Part shown: positions 40,164-49,549 of the stretch, one piece after another
Numbering within the stretch: the first letter of the stretch is position 1
Layout of the letters: every line of letters starts with the position of its first letter
Source: Muribaculum sp.
GTDB lineage: Bacteria; Bacillota; Clostridia; Lachnospirales; Lachnospiraceae
Reading direction: 5' to 3'
DNA: 55,779 nucleotides
Assembly: GCA_023663735.1 (NCBI GenBank)
Contig: JAMPGV010000008.1
Coordinates: 1-55,779, forward strand
The notes under the pieces: generated by a model
Databases searched by the model: none
Told to the model about the DNA's origin: nothing
Seen by the model: the letters and a program-made list of their open reading frames with translations, nothing else
Position numbers and translations under genes: made by a program

Positions 40164-41633
40164 TCATTGAATATCAAAATCATCGTCATCCGCCACTTCG
40201 TAATCGTAATCCATGGCCTTATGCTCGCGCTTTTTCGGCAGCGGCAGGGGATTTTCTATGTAATTGACGCCGGTCTCCCGATAGGGAGGCCTCTCCTCCG
40301 TCTCCACGAAAACCATCTCGTCGTCATCCGTTCCGGACAGCTCTTCCGGCATGTCATCCGGCTCGCCGGCCGCTCTCTCGGCACTCCACAGATCGTCCAC
40401 GCTGCATCCCGCCATGGCGGCGCACAACAGATACAAAAGGGCATAGCCGTTCAAATGCTCCGTACTGCCCATTCCGAAGCAGTACATCACCAGCAGCAAA
40501 ACCGCCGCAAAAAGCCAGAACGCCTTGTCCCGGATCTCCTGACAGCACCAGAATCCGAAAATTCCCACCGTCATGCCTATGAGCAGCACCGGTATGTCCC
40601 ATCCGAAACCGCCCGAAGCCGTCGTCACCGGAAGGCCGAACCGCCCCGGCTGATACAACTCCATCTGTCCGCCAATCGAAGCGGCCAGCGAACCGCCGCC
40701 GAGCCGAAAGAACCCGTGGCTGAGTACATAGCCCAGAACCGAAGCGCCGACACATTCCGCAAAAACCGTCACCGCGTTATATTCCCGCCGCTCTTCTCTC
40801 TCTCCGCCAAAGCAGATCACGCCCGTCAGAATCACTAGAAGCGCAATCCCCGCCATATCCAGATAACAGCAGAATCCGATCAAGATCCCCACGGCGGCAC
40901 AATAGATCGTCGTATATTTCTTGTCGAAATTCCGTATGATACCACTGATTCTCCGGGGCAGCGCCGCAATACATCCCACGGCCGCTCCAAATACAGCCAG
41001 AAACAGAAGCAGGGGCGTAAGTCTGCGCGCCTCCCCCGTCATATACGAGCCAAATCCCAGAAACACCAAAGTCACCAGCGCAGATGCGGTTCCGGACAGT
41101 CTGCGGACGCCCAGATAAAGCCCCAGCGCCGCGCATACCAGAAGAACCGTCTGCAGAAAGACCGCCGCTCCCGCCTTGTTGCCGATCAGAAGCATCACAC
41201 CGTGCAGCAGCTTGAGATACAGATGCATCCCGCCGTGCGCGGCCGTGTTCTCCAATCCCTCCGCCGTCACCTGCGCCTGCAGGAACACGGGGTCGCCCGC
41301 CACATCCCACGAGGCGGACAACTGCACGGCGGTCATGCCCGCCACACAGGCCGTCACAAACAGACTCTCCGCAATGATCCGAATCAGTCTCATCCGCCCA
41401 TTTTCGTCCGTCGGCCGGAATTGGGATTGGACTCGAAAACGTCCCATCGCCCTGTGCAGCCCCCACACGGCCGCCCCGGTTAGAACCAGCAGGGCGACGC
41501 CCGCCACAAGCCCCGGCACCGCGCCGTATCCTTGGTCTGCTGCAAACGACATTGCCGTCAGGAACAGAGCGCTGCCCGCCGCGGCTCCGTACAAAAACCA
41601 TATCAAAATTGCCCCTATGCTACTTTTCTTCAT
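40164..41633 (-). CDS. Polytopic membrane protein
   Basis: A 489-residue protein with roughly eleven hydrophobic helices up to about residue 390, then an acidic cytoplasmic tail ending in DYDYEVADDDDFDIQ. A short extracytoplasmic HGGMHLYLKLLHG loop after the third helix recalls GT-C-type glycosyltransferases, but no clear DD/DE motif can be assigned. It overlaps the GT2 gene by 14 bp and is coupled to it, so a role in surface glycan or lipid-linked sugar transfer is likely (inference). Confidence 0.7.
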   Translation of the reverse strand: MKKSSIGAILIWFLYGAAAGSALFLTAMSFAADQGYGAVPGLVAGVALLVLTGAAVWGLHRAMGRFRVQSQFRPTDENGRMRLIRIIAESLFVTACVAGMTAVQLSASWDVAGDPVFLQAQVTAEGLENTAAHGGMHLYLKLLHGVMLLIGNKAGAAVFLQTVLLVCAALGLYLGVRRLSGTASALVTLVFLGFGSYMTGEARRLTPLLLFLAVFGAAVGCIAALPRRISGIIRNFDKKYTTIYCAAVGILIGFCCYLDMAGIALLVILTGVICFGGEREERREYNAVTVFAECVGASVLGYVLSHGFFRLGGGSLAASIGGQMELYQPGRFGLPVTTASGGFGWDIPVLLIGMTVGIFGFWCCQEIRDKAFWLFAAVLLLVMYCFGMGSTEHLNGYALLYLLCAAMAGCSVDDLWSAERAAGEPDDMPEELSGTDDDEMVFVETEERPPYRETGVNYIENPLPLPKKREHKAMDYDYEVADDDDFDIQ

Positions 41634-42576
41634 TCGTCAAAACCTTTTCGATATTATAGCGAGGCCTGTGTTTCACCTCAATGTAAATCTTTCCGATATA
41701 CTGTCCCACAAGTCCGATGGCCAGAAGCTGTACGCCGCCCAGAAACCAGATCGAGAGAATCAGGGATGTCCAGCCCGCCACCACATGTCCCGTGAAGTAC
41801 GAGATCAGCGCATAGACCGCCGCCAGAATCGAGGCGCAGATGATCGCTATGCCCAGCCCCAGAATCATGCTGATGGGTTTTACGCTAAACGAGGAAATCC
41901 CGTTAAACGCCAGCGCCAGCATTTTCTTCAAAGGATATTTGGACTCCCCCGCCACACGCTCCTTGCGGTCGTAATAGACGCAGTCCGTCTGGTATCCGAT
42001 GAGCGGCATCATACCCCGCAGAAACAGATTGGTCTCTTTGTACTGGGAGAACTGTTCTACCGCCCGTCTGCTCATGAGACGAAAGTCCGCATGATTGTAT
42101 ACGGTCTTGACGCCCATCATCCCCATGACCTTATAAAATCCCTGCGCGGTGGTACGCTTGAAAAAGGTGTCTGTCTTCCGCTCCTTGCGCACGCCGTATA
42201 CGATGTCGTTCCCCGCATGGAACTTATCAATCATCTCCTCGATGACGTCCACGTCGTCCTGCAGATCCGCATCAATGGAAACCGTCACGTCGCTCATGTC
42301 CTTCGCCGTGATCAGGCCTGCGGTGAGCGCAAACTGATGTCCCACATTGCCCGCAAGCTTCACGCCGAAGACCTGTTCCGGATACGCTTTATGCTCCTCC
42401 TCGATCAGCTCCCATGTGCGGTCCTTGCTGCCGTCGTTCACAAACAAAATAAAGCTGTCCGACCCGATTTTCCCCTTGTTTACAAGATCCTTCAACACGC
42501 CCCGCAGCGCCTCGGAAGCAATTTTCAGCACTTCCTCCTCATTGTAGCAGGGTACTACGATTGCCAGTCTGTCCAT
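41620..42576 (-). CDS. GT2 glycosyltransferase, membrane-bound (GtrB/DPM1-like)
   Basis: A 318-residue protein: LAIVVPCYNEEEVLKIASEA, DSFILFVNDGSKDRTWELIE, SIDADLQDDVDVIEEMIDKF (metal-binding DAD), and ADFRLMSRRAVEQFSQYKET; then two C-terminal helices (ILGLGIAIICASILAAVYAL; LILSIWFLGGVQLLAIGLVG). Such enzymes load a sugar onto undecaprenyl phosphate at the inner membrane face. The ATG at 42576 with GAGAGGAA is preferred to an earlier frame start. Confidence 0.92.
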   Translation of the reverse strand: MDRLAIVVPCYNEEEVLKIASEALRGVLKDLVNKGKIGSDSFILFVNDGSKDRTWELIEEEHKAYPEQVFGVKLAGNVGHQFALTAGLITAKDMSDVTVSIDADLQDDVDVIEEMIDKFHAGNDIVYGVRKERKTDTFFKRTTAQGFYKVMGMMGVKTVYNHADFRLMSRRAVEQFSQYKETNLFLRGMMPLIGYQTDCVYYDRKERVAGESKYPLKKMLALAFNGISSFSVKPISMILGLGIAIICASILAAVYALISYFTGHVVAGWTSLILSIWFLGGVQLLAIGLVGQYIGKIYIEVKHRPRYNIEKVLTNEEK

Positions 42577-42602
42577 ATTTCCTCTCATTCCGACGCGCAG
42601 CG

Positions 42603-43895
42603 TCACAAATTCTCTTCGATGGCCTGCCGCAGATCTTCGATGATATCGTCCACATGCTCGATTCCCACGGACAGCCGGATCAAATCCGGCGCAACGCCCG
42701 CCTCCTTAAGCTGTTCGTCGTTCATCTGGCGGTGCGTATGACTTGCGGGATGCAGCACGCAGGTTCTGGCGTCCGCCACATGGGTCACAATGGCCGCGAG
42801 CTTCAGCCTGTCCATCATCCGCTCCGCAGCGGCTCTGCCGCCCTTCAAGCCGAACGAGACCACACCGCTGCTGCCCTTGGGCAGATACTTCTGTCCCAGC
42901 TCATAATAACGGCTGCTCTTTAAACCGGGGTAATTGACCCACGCCACCTGTTCGTGCGCTTCCAGAAATTCCGCCACGGCCTGCGCGTTGGCGCAATGCC
43001 GCTCCATCCGCAGAGGCAGCGTCTCCAGTCCCACATTCAGCAAAAAGGCGTTCTGAGGAGACTGCACGGAACCCAGATCCCGCATGAGCTGCACGGTGGC
43101 TTTCGTGATATAGGCGGCCTTCCCGAACTTCTCGGTATAAGTCACCCCGTGATAGGACTCGTCCGGCGTCGTCAGGCCGTGGAATTTATCCCCGTAGGCG
43201 TCCCATTCGAAATTGCCGGAATCCACGATGGCTCCGCCCACGCACATGGCGTGTCCGTCCATATATTTTGTGGTGGAATGAGTGACAATATCCGCACCGA
43301 ACCGGAAAGGATTGCAGTTGATCGGCGTGGCAAAGGTATTGTCCACGATCAGCGGCACGCCGTGGCCGTGGGCAAGGCGCGCAAATTTCTCGATATCTAA
43401 CACCACCAGCGCCGGGTTGGCGATGGTCTCCGCCACCACGCATTTGGTATTGTCCCGGAAAGCCTTCCAGATCTCCTCCTCCGGAGCGTCCGGATCCACC
43501 ACCGTGGTCTCGATTCCCATCTTTTTCATGGTGACGGTGAGCAGATTAAACGTTCCCCCATAGACGGTGGAGGACATCACCACATGGTCTCCCGCCTCGC
43601 AGATATTAAACACCGCATAATAATTGGCCGCCTGTCCGGAGCTTGTGAGCATGGCTGCCACGCCGCCCTCCAGCTCGCAGATTTTCTGCGCCACATAGTC
43701 GTTGGTGGGATTCTGGAGCCTTGTGTAGAAATACCCGCTCTCCTCCAGATCGAACAGCCTTCCCATCTGCTCGGACGTGTCGTATTTATATGTGGTACTC
43801 TGCACAATGGGCATCACCCGTGGCTGGCCGTTTGTGGGCTGCCAGCCGGACTGTACGCAGATCGTCTCTTTCCTGAAATTGGGGTTTTGTGCCAT
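42603..43895 (-). CDS. metY: O-acetylhomoserine sulfhydrylase
   Basis: PLP enzyme of 430 residues making homocysteine (or cysteine) from O-acetylhomoserine and sulfide. RKETICVQSGWQPTNGQPRV at the start, ALTSSGQ-like LTSSGQAANYYAVFNI, PLIVDNTFATPINCNPF, DIVTHSTTKYMDGH with the PLP Lys, and the C-terminal HPASHTHRQMNDEQLKEAGV. ATG at 43895 with AGGAGGA. No SAM riboswitch or T-box is visible in the short upstream region. Confidence 0.95.
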   Translation of the reverse strand: MAQNPNFRKETICVQSGWQPTNGQPRVMPIVQSTTYKYDTSEQMGRLFDLEESGYFYTRLQNPTNDYVAQKICELEGGVAAMLTSSGQAANYYAVFNICEAGDHVVMSSTVYGGTFNLLTVTMKKMGIETTVVDPDAPEEEIWKAFRDNTKCVVAETIANPALVVLDIEKFARLAHGHGVPLIVDNTFATPINCNPFRFGADIVTHSTTKYMDGHAMCVGGAIVDSGNFEWDAYGDKFHGLTTPDESYHGVTYTEKFGKAAYITKATVQLMRDLGSVQSPQNAFLLNVGLETLPLRMERHCANAQAVAEFLEAHEQVAWVNYPGLKSSRYYELGQKYLPKGSSGVVSFGLKGGRAAAERMMDRLKLAAIVTHVADARTCVLHPASHTHRQMNDEQLKEAGVAPDLIRLSVGIEHVDDIIEDLRQAIEENL

Positions 43896-43932
43896 GCCGC
43901 TTCCTCCTGTACCGCTTGTCTGATATAGCAAA

Positions 43933-43957
43933 CACCACCTTCTTGACTCAGGTGGTG
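43933..43957 (-). terminator. Hairpin between yebC and metY
   Basis: CACCACCT / AGGTGGTG with a 9-nt loop, followed on the minus strand by a short UUU. Likely end of yebC transcription, but weak. Confidence 0.45.
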
Positions 43958-44006
43958 CGCTGTGTTCTCGTCGTCAATCTGTCCTCATGCAAAAACCTGT
44001 CCGCCG

Positions 44007-44735
44007 CTACTCGTCCCAGTTGTGGTAAACCGCCTGCACATCGTCATCCTCGTCCAGCATGTCCAACGTCCGCTGCAGGTTCTTCACAGCCGTCTCATCG
44101 GTCAGTTCCACATAGTTCTGCGGAATCATGGTGACCTCCGCACTGAGCATGGCGATGCCGCCCTCCTCCAGCGCTTTTCTCACTTCCTCAAAAGCGTCGG
44201 GATCCGTGAGTACCTCGTAGCTGTCCTCTTCCTCCGCAAAATCCTCCGCGCCAGCATCCAGCGCCAGCATCATCAGATCGTCCGCCGCCAGATCGCACTC
44301 TTCCTTGTCGATGATAATCTGTCCCTTTTTGTCGAACATAAAGGACACGCAGCCGGGCGTCCCGATATTGCCCTGCCCCTTGGTGAAAGCGCTCCGCACA
44401 TTGGCGGCCGTGCGGTTCTTATTGTCCGTCAGAGCGTCCACGATGATTGCGATGCCGCTTGGCCCGTATCCCTCATAGGTCACATATTCGTAGTTGACAT
44501 TGCCCACGTCGCCCGCAGCCTTCTTGATGCCGCGCTCGATGGTGTCGTTGGGCATATTGTTGGCTTTCGCCTTGGCGATGACGGTGGCCAATTTAAAATT
44601 ATTGTTCGGGTCGGGTCCGCCCTCTTTCACCGCAACGGCGATCTCGCGCCCGATAATCGTAAAAATCTTGCCCTTGGCAGCGTCGTTTTTTTCCTTCTTG
44701 TGCTTTATATTGGCAAACTTGGAATGTCCTGACAT
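44007..44735 (-). CDS. yebC: YebC/PmpR family protein
   Basis: A 242-residue protein of the YebC family (translation/transcription modulator): [94 protein letters not shown], and the C-terminal [10 protein letters not shown]. Recent work links one branch to relief of ribosome stalling; which branch this is cannot be said. ATG with GGAGAAG. Confidence 0.95.
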   Translation of the reverse strand: MSGHSKFANIKHKKEKNDAAKGKIFTIIGREIAVAVKEGGPDPNNNFKLATVIAKAKANNMPNDTIERGIKKAAGDVGNVNYEYVTYEGYGPSGIAIIVDALTDNKNRTAANVRSAFTKGQGNIGTPGCVSFMFDKKGQIIIDKEECDLAADDLMMLALDAGAEDFAEEEDSYEVLTDPDAFEEVRKALEEGGIAMLSAEVTMIPQNYVELTDETAVKNLQRTLDMLDEDDDVQAVYHNWDE

Positions 44736-44780
44736 TTTTTCTTCTCCTTTATTCTACCGATTTTTCCACATACATTTTGT

Positions 44781-44809
44781 ATCATACCATTATTTACCGT
44801 TTTCTTCAA
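44781..44809 (-). promoter_or_regulatory. Promoter of yebC
   Basis: TTGAAG (44804-44809), 17 nt, TATGAT (44781-44786), overlapping the end of the preceding gene. Confidence 0.7.
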
Positions 44810-46202
44810 GGGGAGAATCCCCCGTTTCTTCGGAAGCCCCCTCTTGTGCCTCCGGAAGTTTCGTCACCAGCACGCTCTGAACCATTTTATTTTCCACGGA
44901 CAGAATCTTGAAATTGTAGCCTTGGTAATCCACCTCGAACTCTTCCCCCGGCTCCGGGATATGATCCAGACGATAGATCATAAATCCGTTTAAAGTCTCG
45001 AACTCCTCCCCGTCAAACCGAATACCGAAACGCTCCGTCAGATCCTCCAGCGGAGTCTTGCCCTCCATGACGTACTCGTCGTTCCCCTTGTCTTCGATAT
45101 ATGCCGTATCCTCGTCGTACTCGTCCAGAATATTGCCCACGATCTCCTCGAGAATATCTTCCATAGCCACCAGCCCGTCCATCTGGCCGTACTCGTCCAC
45201 CACGATGACCATCTGCAGTTTGCGGGACTGCATCTCCTCGAACAGCTCGTCGATATTCTTGGTCTGCGGCACGAAGCAGGCCTCTCTGAGAAGCCCGTCC
45301 AGATCTTTGATACAGCCGTCTGCGGAATCGTCGCGCCGATGATAGCGCATGGCGTCCTTCAAATGGAGGATGCCGATGATATGGTCGATGTTTTCCTCAT
45401 AAACCGGATATCGGCTGTTCGTCCCCGCCAACATAAAGTCGATGGCGTCCTTCAAGTGCATATTGCCGTCCACAGCCACCACATTGCTCCGGTGCGTCAT
45501 GATGTCCTGCGCTTCCTTGTCGCCGTAGGCAAAAATATTAGAGATCATCTCCGCCTCGCTGTCCTCGATGACGCCCTGCTCAAACCCCTCCTGCACCATA
45601 TTGATGATCTCTTCCTCGGTGACGTCGGTTTCATTCTCGCCGCCGCGGACGCCGAACAGGAACAAAATCCCCTGCACCGTGGCGCTCACAAGTCCCGTAA
45701 ACGGCGCAAACAGCCGTATGAGTACCGCCACCGGCCCGATGCAGAGATAGGCCCATTTCTCCGGAATCCGCTCCGCCACCCGCTTGGGCAGGAGTACGCC
45801 GAAAGTCAAAAATATGTAGAGCAGCGCCAGCGCGGCGAGAACCGCCGCCAGCACGCCCAGCGCCACCGTCACAACCCCCGCCGGAACGCTCATGGAAAGG
45901 AGCTGCTCCTCCGCAAGGCTCCTAAGTCCCTCCTCCAGAAGATGCATCCAGAGATTCAGATACACCGCGCCTGCCACCACGTTGATCAGCGTGGCTGCCA
46001 GCTGCACCATATTTCGGTAGCGCGCGGGGTGGCCGATCATTTTCAGAAGCTTGACGCTTTTCGCATCCTTGTCCTCCTGCGCGCGTCTCTCCACTTCTTT
46101 CTCATTGAGTCCTGAAATCGCCGCATCGAAGCCGTACAAGAACATATCCGCCAACAATAAGATTACGAAGATAATACTGACGCCGGGTCCGGGGTCTCCC
46201 AT
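44790..46202 (-). CDS. CNNM/CBS-domain membrane protein (HlyC/CorC family)
   Basis: A 470-residue protein. CNNM (DUF21) domain with four helices (about 8-185), two CBS domains (IMTHRSNVVAVDGNMHLKDA...; ...NIDELFEEMQSRKLQMVIVV DEYG), and the C-terminal CorC_HlyC domain (FGIRFDGEEFETLNGFMIYR...). Probably Mg2+ or Na+ export-related at the membrane; old 'hemolysin' names are misleading. AAAGGAG precedes the ATG. Confidence 0.9.
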   Translation of the reverse strand: MGDPGPGVSIIFVILLLADMFLYGFDAAISGLNEKEVERRAQEDKDAKSVKLLKMIGHPARYRNMVQLAATLINVVAGAVYLNLWMHLLEEGLRSLAEEQLLSMSVPAGVVTVALGVLAAVLAALALLYIFLTFGVLLPKRVAERIPEKWAYLCIGPVAVLIRLFAPFTGLVSATVQGILFLFGVRGGENETDVTEEEIINMVQEGFEQGVIEDSEAEMISNIFAYGDKEAQDIMTHRSNVVAVDGNMHLKDAIDFMLAGTNSRYPVYEENIDHIIGILHLKDAMRYHRRDDSADGCIKDLDGLLREACFVPQTKNIDELFEEMQSRKLQMVIVVDEYGQMDGLVAMEDILEEIVGNILDEYDEDTAYIEDKGNDEYVMEGKTPLEDLTERFGIRFDGEEFETLNGFMIYRLDHIPEPGEEFEVDYQGYNFKILSVENKMVQSVLVTKLPEAQEGASEETGDSPLEENGK

Positions 46203-46246
46203 CTGTGAAATTTCTCCTTTATCCTGTGTTTTTTACTTCTCATCAA

Positions 46247-46276
46247 ATCATATACCATCCGCACGGTTTTCGTCAA
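46247..46276 (-). promoter_or_regulatory. Promoter of the CNNM/CBS gene
   Basis: TTGACG (46271-46276), 18 nt, TATGAT (46247-46252), minus strand. Confidence 0.55.
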
Positions 46277-46305
46277 GACCGCCGTTTCCGGGTCTTTCTG
46301 CCAGC

Positions 46306-46647
46306 CTATGTATCCAGCTCCAGACTGATCTTCAGCGCGTGGTTTACTTTCCGCATGATCTCGCCGTCCAGATGACACACTTTATCCTTCAAACGCTTCT
46401 TGTCGATGGTGCGCAGCTGCTCAAGCAGCACCACCGAATCCTTATCCATATCATACCGATCTGCCCGCAGCTCGATATGGGTCGGCAGTTTCGCCTTGTT
46501 CATCTTTGAGGTAATTGCGGCGCAGATGACCGTGGGACTGTGGCGGTTGCCCACATCGTTCTGAATGATCAGCACCGGACGGATGCCGCCCTGTTCCGAT
46601 CCTACCACCGGTCTCAAATCTGCGTAATACACATCGCCTCTTCTCAT
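46306..46647 (-). CDS. mazF: MazF/PemK-type mRNA interferase
   Basis: A 113-residue endoribonuclease: [77 protein letters not shown], the ndoA/EndoA pattern cutting mRNA at short motifs. In Bacillus the antitoxin gene sits between alr and ndoA; here only a 20-codon minigene lies there. GGGGGTAGGAAA precedes the ATG. Confidence 0.95.
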   Translation of the reverse strand: MRRGDVYYADLRPVVGSEQGGIRPVLIIQNDVGNRHSPTVICAAITSKMNKAKLPTHIELRADRYDMDKDSVVLLEQLRTIDKKRLKDKVCHLDGEIMRKVNHALKISLELDT

Positions 46648-46706
46648 TTTCCTACCCCCTGCAGATAGTATTGCCTGTTTTTCCGGAGGTATTCCAATCT
46701 TTTCAT
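46644..46706 (-). CDS. Possible 20-residue leader peptide before mazF
   Basis: [20 protein letters not shown], basic, with its stop overlapping the mazF start (ATGA). Only a weak GGGA site precedes it. It may couple mazF translation, or be the relic of the antitoxin gene; it is too short to act as a MazE. Confidence 0.35.
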   Translation of the reverse strand: MKRLEYLRKNRQYYLQGVGK

Positions 46707-46731
46707 TTTTATCCCAAAAATGGTATGTAGC

Positions 46732-47946
46732 CTAATCCGCCCTGTGGATTCCTTCCAGATCCTGTATGGCGGCGATCCGTCCGTCCCTGTAAAACACTCT
46801 GGGTACGCGCATCCCCAGATTGCAGACAAATTCATAATTGAACCGCCCGGACAGATCCCCCAGCTCCTCGACGCTGATACGTTCCCCGCCGTCCTCACCG
46901 ATTAACGTCACCGGATCTCCCTGCGCCGCCCCGGGAATCCCGCTCACATCCACCATAAACTGATCCATGCACACGCGTCCTAAAATGGGCGCCCTGCGTC
47001 CTCGTATCAGCACATATCCCCTCCCGCCCGAGAGCGACCGGGGATACCCGTCTCCGTATCCCACCGGGATCGTCGCCACCCGCATCGTCTCTTCTGCGGT
47101 AAAGGTGCCGCCGTAACTGATCCGCTGTCCGGGGCGGACCGTCTTCACATAAACGATATGGCTGTAGAGGGAGAGCGCCGGCTGCAGTTCATAGGAAGCC
47201 CGCGGCACTTCCGGCGAGGGGCGAAGCCCATAGAGCGCAATCCCGGCCCGCACCGCATCCATGGCCGCCTCCGGCATCTCCAGAAGGGCGGCGCTGTTGG
47301 CACAGTGGCGTATGGGAATCCGAAATCCCAGCGTCTCCTCCGCCCGAGCGGTAAATTCCGCAAACCGGGCGAGCTGCCCCTGCGCATCCGTCTTATCCCG
47401 TTCGTCCGCACAGGCAAAATGCGTAAAAATCCCCTCCAGCTCAAGCCTGCCCGACTGCACATAGCCGGAAAGCAGCCTGACAAAGGCCAGTCCCTCCTCA
47501 TCCGGCGTGATCCCGATGCGCCCCATGCCGGTGTCCACCTTCACATGCACTTTCAAAGGCTTTCCGGCTACGTCCGCCGCCTCGGCGAGTGCGGGGAGCG
47601 CCTCTTCGGTAAAGACGGTTGCGCAGATTTCCTCCTCCGCCATGCGCCCGTAGGCGTCGGGAAAGGTATATCCCAGAATCAGAATCGGTTTGCGGATACC
47701 GTTTTCCCGCAGAATATAAGCCTCCTCCGGAGCCGCCACCGCAAACGCGCGCAGAAACTCCATGGGTTCCAGACATTGCGCGATCGGTACGCTGCCATGT
47801 CCGTAGCCGTCCGTCTTCAACACCGCAATCATGCCGGTCTGTGCGGGAAGCCCCTCCATCATGCGCGCGGCGTTCCCGCATACCGCATCCAGATCAACCG
47901 TTGCAAAAACCCGTTTGAGGGTCTGAAACTCCTTCTCCAAATCCAT
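46732..47946 (-). CDS. alr: Alanine racemase
   Basis: PLP enzyme supplying D-alanine for peptidoglycan, 404 residues. MIAVLKTDGYGHGSVPIAQC carries the PLP Lys; VDTGMGRIG, FTHFACADE, and ISYGGTFTAEETMRVATIPV with the second catalytic Tyr; C-terminal CMDQFMVDVSG. The N-terminus is normal. Between nnr upstream (13 bp) and mazF downstream, the usual Clostridial alr-mazF order. Confidence 0.97.
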   Translation of the reverse strand: MDLEKEFQTLKRVFATVDLDAVCGNAARMMEGLPAQTGMIAVLKTDGYGHGSVPIAQCLEPMEFLRAFAVAAPEEAYILRENGIRKPILILGYTFPDAYGRMAEEEICATVFTEEALPALAEAADVAGKPLKVHVKVDTGMGRIGITPDEEGLAFVRLLSGYVQSGRLELEGIFTHFACADERDKTDAQGQLARFAEFTARAEETLGFRIPIRHCANSAALLEMPEAAMDAVRAGIALYGLRPSPEVPRASYELQPALSLYSHIVYVKTVRPGQRISYGGTFTAEETMRVATIPVGYGDGYPRSLSGGRGYVLIRGRRAPILGRVCMDQFMVDVSGIPGAAQGDPVTLIGEDGGERISVEELGDLSGRFNYEFVCNLGMRVPRVFYRDGRIAAIQDLEGIHRAD

Positions 47947-47959
47947 GTGTCTTCCTCCG

Positions 47960-49549
47960 TCAAATCCGCGTGTCCGCCGGAACGTCCCGCAGCACCCGCG
48001 CTGCCGCCTCCGCCAGATCTCCCGCCATACAGCCGTACTCGCCCCGCTCCGCCGCGGCCAGATCTCCCGCCGCGGCGTGCAGACGCACCCCCAGACAGGC
48101 CGCCCGGAATGCGGTGGAAAATGCGGGCGGACGGACGTCTCGGCTTCCGCTGTCCATGCGCTGCCCGTCCCCGTCTCGCAGAAGCTGAGCCCAGATCCCC
48201 GCTATCATACCCGCCAGCACATCTCCGCTGCCCGCCGTGGCCATCCCGCTGTTGCCGTGGATATTCATGCAGACCGGATGACCCGGCGCACAGACAAAGG
48301 TTCTGGCGTCCTTTGCCACCACCACGGCGTGAAACCGCCCGGCCAGCGACTTACCATGCCGCCAGAGCGCCTCTTTCAGTTCGTCTGCGGACAGTCCCGT
48401 CAGACGTGACAACTCCCCCACATGCGGAGTGAGGACGACCTCCCGCTCGGACTCCGCCAACAGATTCCGCAGCCGCTCCCGCTCCGCCAGCAGATTCAGC
48501 CCGTCCGCATCAATCAAAAGCGGCTTATCCGTCCGTCCGAACACCGTTTCCAGACACGCACAGGCAGCGTCCGATCTGCCAAGTCCGGGGCCTGCGACGA
48601 TCACATCCGCCCAGCGGGCGCTCTCCTCCACCTCTTCATAAGTTCCGTACAGCGCCTCCGGCACCGCGCTCTGCACAATCGTCCGGTTACATGCGTCGGT
48701 CACCACCTTGACCATCCCCGCGCCGCTCCGGCAGGCCGCCTTCGCCCCCAGCACGGCCGCTCCTGCCATGCCCTCGCTGCCCGCCACAAACAGCACTTTC
48801 CCGAAAGTGCCTTTATTTCCGTCTGCCGCCCTGCCAGGAAGCCACCTTGCCGCATCCTCCATTTGGTCCAGACAGAACAATTCCGGCCCGCCGTCCCCGA
48901 AAACGCTCTCCGGAATGCCGATATCCGCCACCTGTATCTCCCCCGCATAGCGGCGTCCGGGATACAGATAAAGCCCCCGCTTGGCGAACCCAAACGTGAC
49001 GGTGGCGTCCGCCTGCACCGCGCAGCCCAGCACCCTGCCCGTGTCGCTGCAGATTCCGCTGGGAATGTCCAACGCAATCTTAAATCCCCTAAGCGCGTTA
49101 AAACGGCTCACGGCCTCCCCGTAAGCTCCCTCGACGCTGCGGGAAAGCCCCACGCCGAACAGAGCGTCCACCAAAACCGCATAGCGCTCCCTGTCAGGCG
49201 TATCGCAGAATCGGATCTGATAATGTTCTAATATATGCTTCTGCCATGTCCATTGTTCGGATGCTTTCCGGGCGTCTCCCACGCACCAGACCGTGACCGG
49301 CAGTCCCTCATCGGAAAGGAGCCGCGCCAGCGCCAGACCGTCGCCTCCGTTGTTGCCCATGCCCGCCATGACCAGCACTTCCGCACCCGCATCCGGAGCC
49401 TGTGTTTCCTCCCTCCGCAGGGCTGCAAGCACCCGGTCTCTGGCCGTTAGCGCCGCCCGCTCCATGAGTACCATGCCCGGAATCCCGATTTTGTCTATTG
49501 TATGGGAATCATAACGGCGCATCTCCTCCGCCGATACCAGATATTTCAT
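47960..49549 (-). CDS. nnr: Bifunctional NAD(P)HX epimerase/dehydratase
   Basis: A 529-residue repair enzyme. N-terminal epimerase (YjeF_N) with VLVMAGMGNNGGDGLALARL and DIPSGI; C-terminal ADP-dependent dehydratase with VAGPGLGRSDAACACLETVF, LLIDADGLNLLAE, TPHVGELSRLTG and MNIHGNSGMATAGSGDVLAG. It restores damaged NAD(P)H hydrates. Overlaps the preceding gene by 4 bp. Confidence 0.95.
   Translation of the reverse strand: MKYLVSAEEMRRYDSHTIDKIGIPGMVLMERAALTARDRVLAALRREETQAPDAGAEVLVMAGMGNNGGDGLALARLLSDEGLPVTVWCVGDARKASEQWTWQKHILEHYQIRFCDTPDRERYAVLVDALFGVGLSRSVEGAYGEAVSRFNALRGFKIALDIPSGICSDTGRVLGCAVQADATVTFGFAKRGLYLYPGRRYAGEIQVADIGIPESVFGDGGPELFCLDQMEDAARWLPGRAADGNKGTFGKVLFVAGSEGMAGAAVLGAKAACRSGAGMVKVVTDACNRTIVQSAVPEALYGTYEEVEESARWADVIVAGPGLGRSDAACACLETVFGRTDKPLLIDADGLNLLAERERLRNLLAESEREVVLTPHVGELSRLTGLSADELKEALWRHGKSLAGRFHAVVVAKDARTFVCAPGHPVCMNIHGNSGMATAGSGDVLAGMIAGIWAQLLRDGDGQRMDSGSRDVRPPAFSTAFRAACLGVRLHAAAGDLAAAERGEYGCMAGDLAEAAARVLRDVPADTRI

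Noticed and set aside
41176-42741. Long plus-strand open frame opposite the GT2 and membrane genes
   Set aside because: Shadow frame crossing two well-supported minus genes.
43896-44006. Possible SAM riboswitch before metY
   Set aside because: The region is too short and lacks the conserved stems; only a small hairpin is present.
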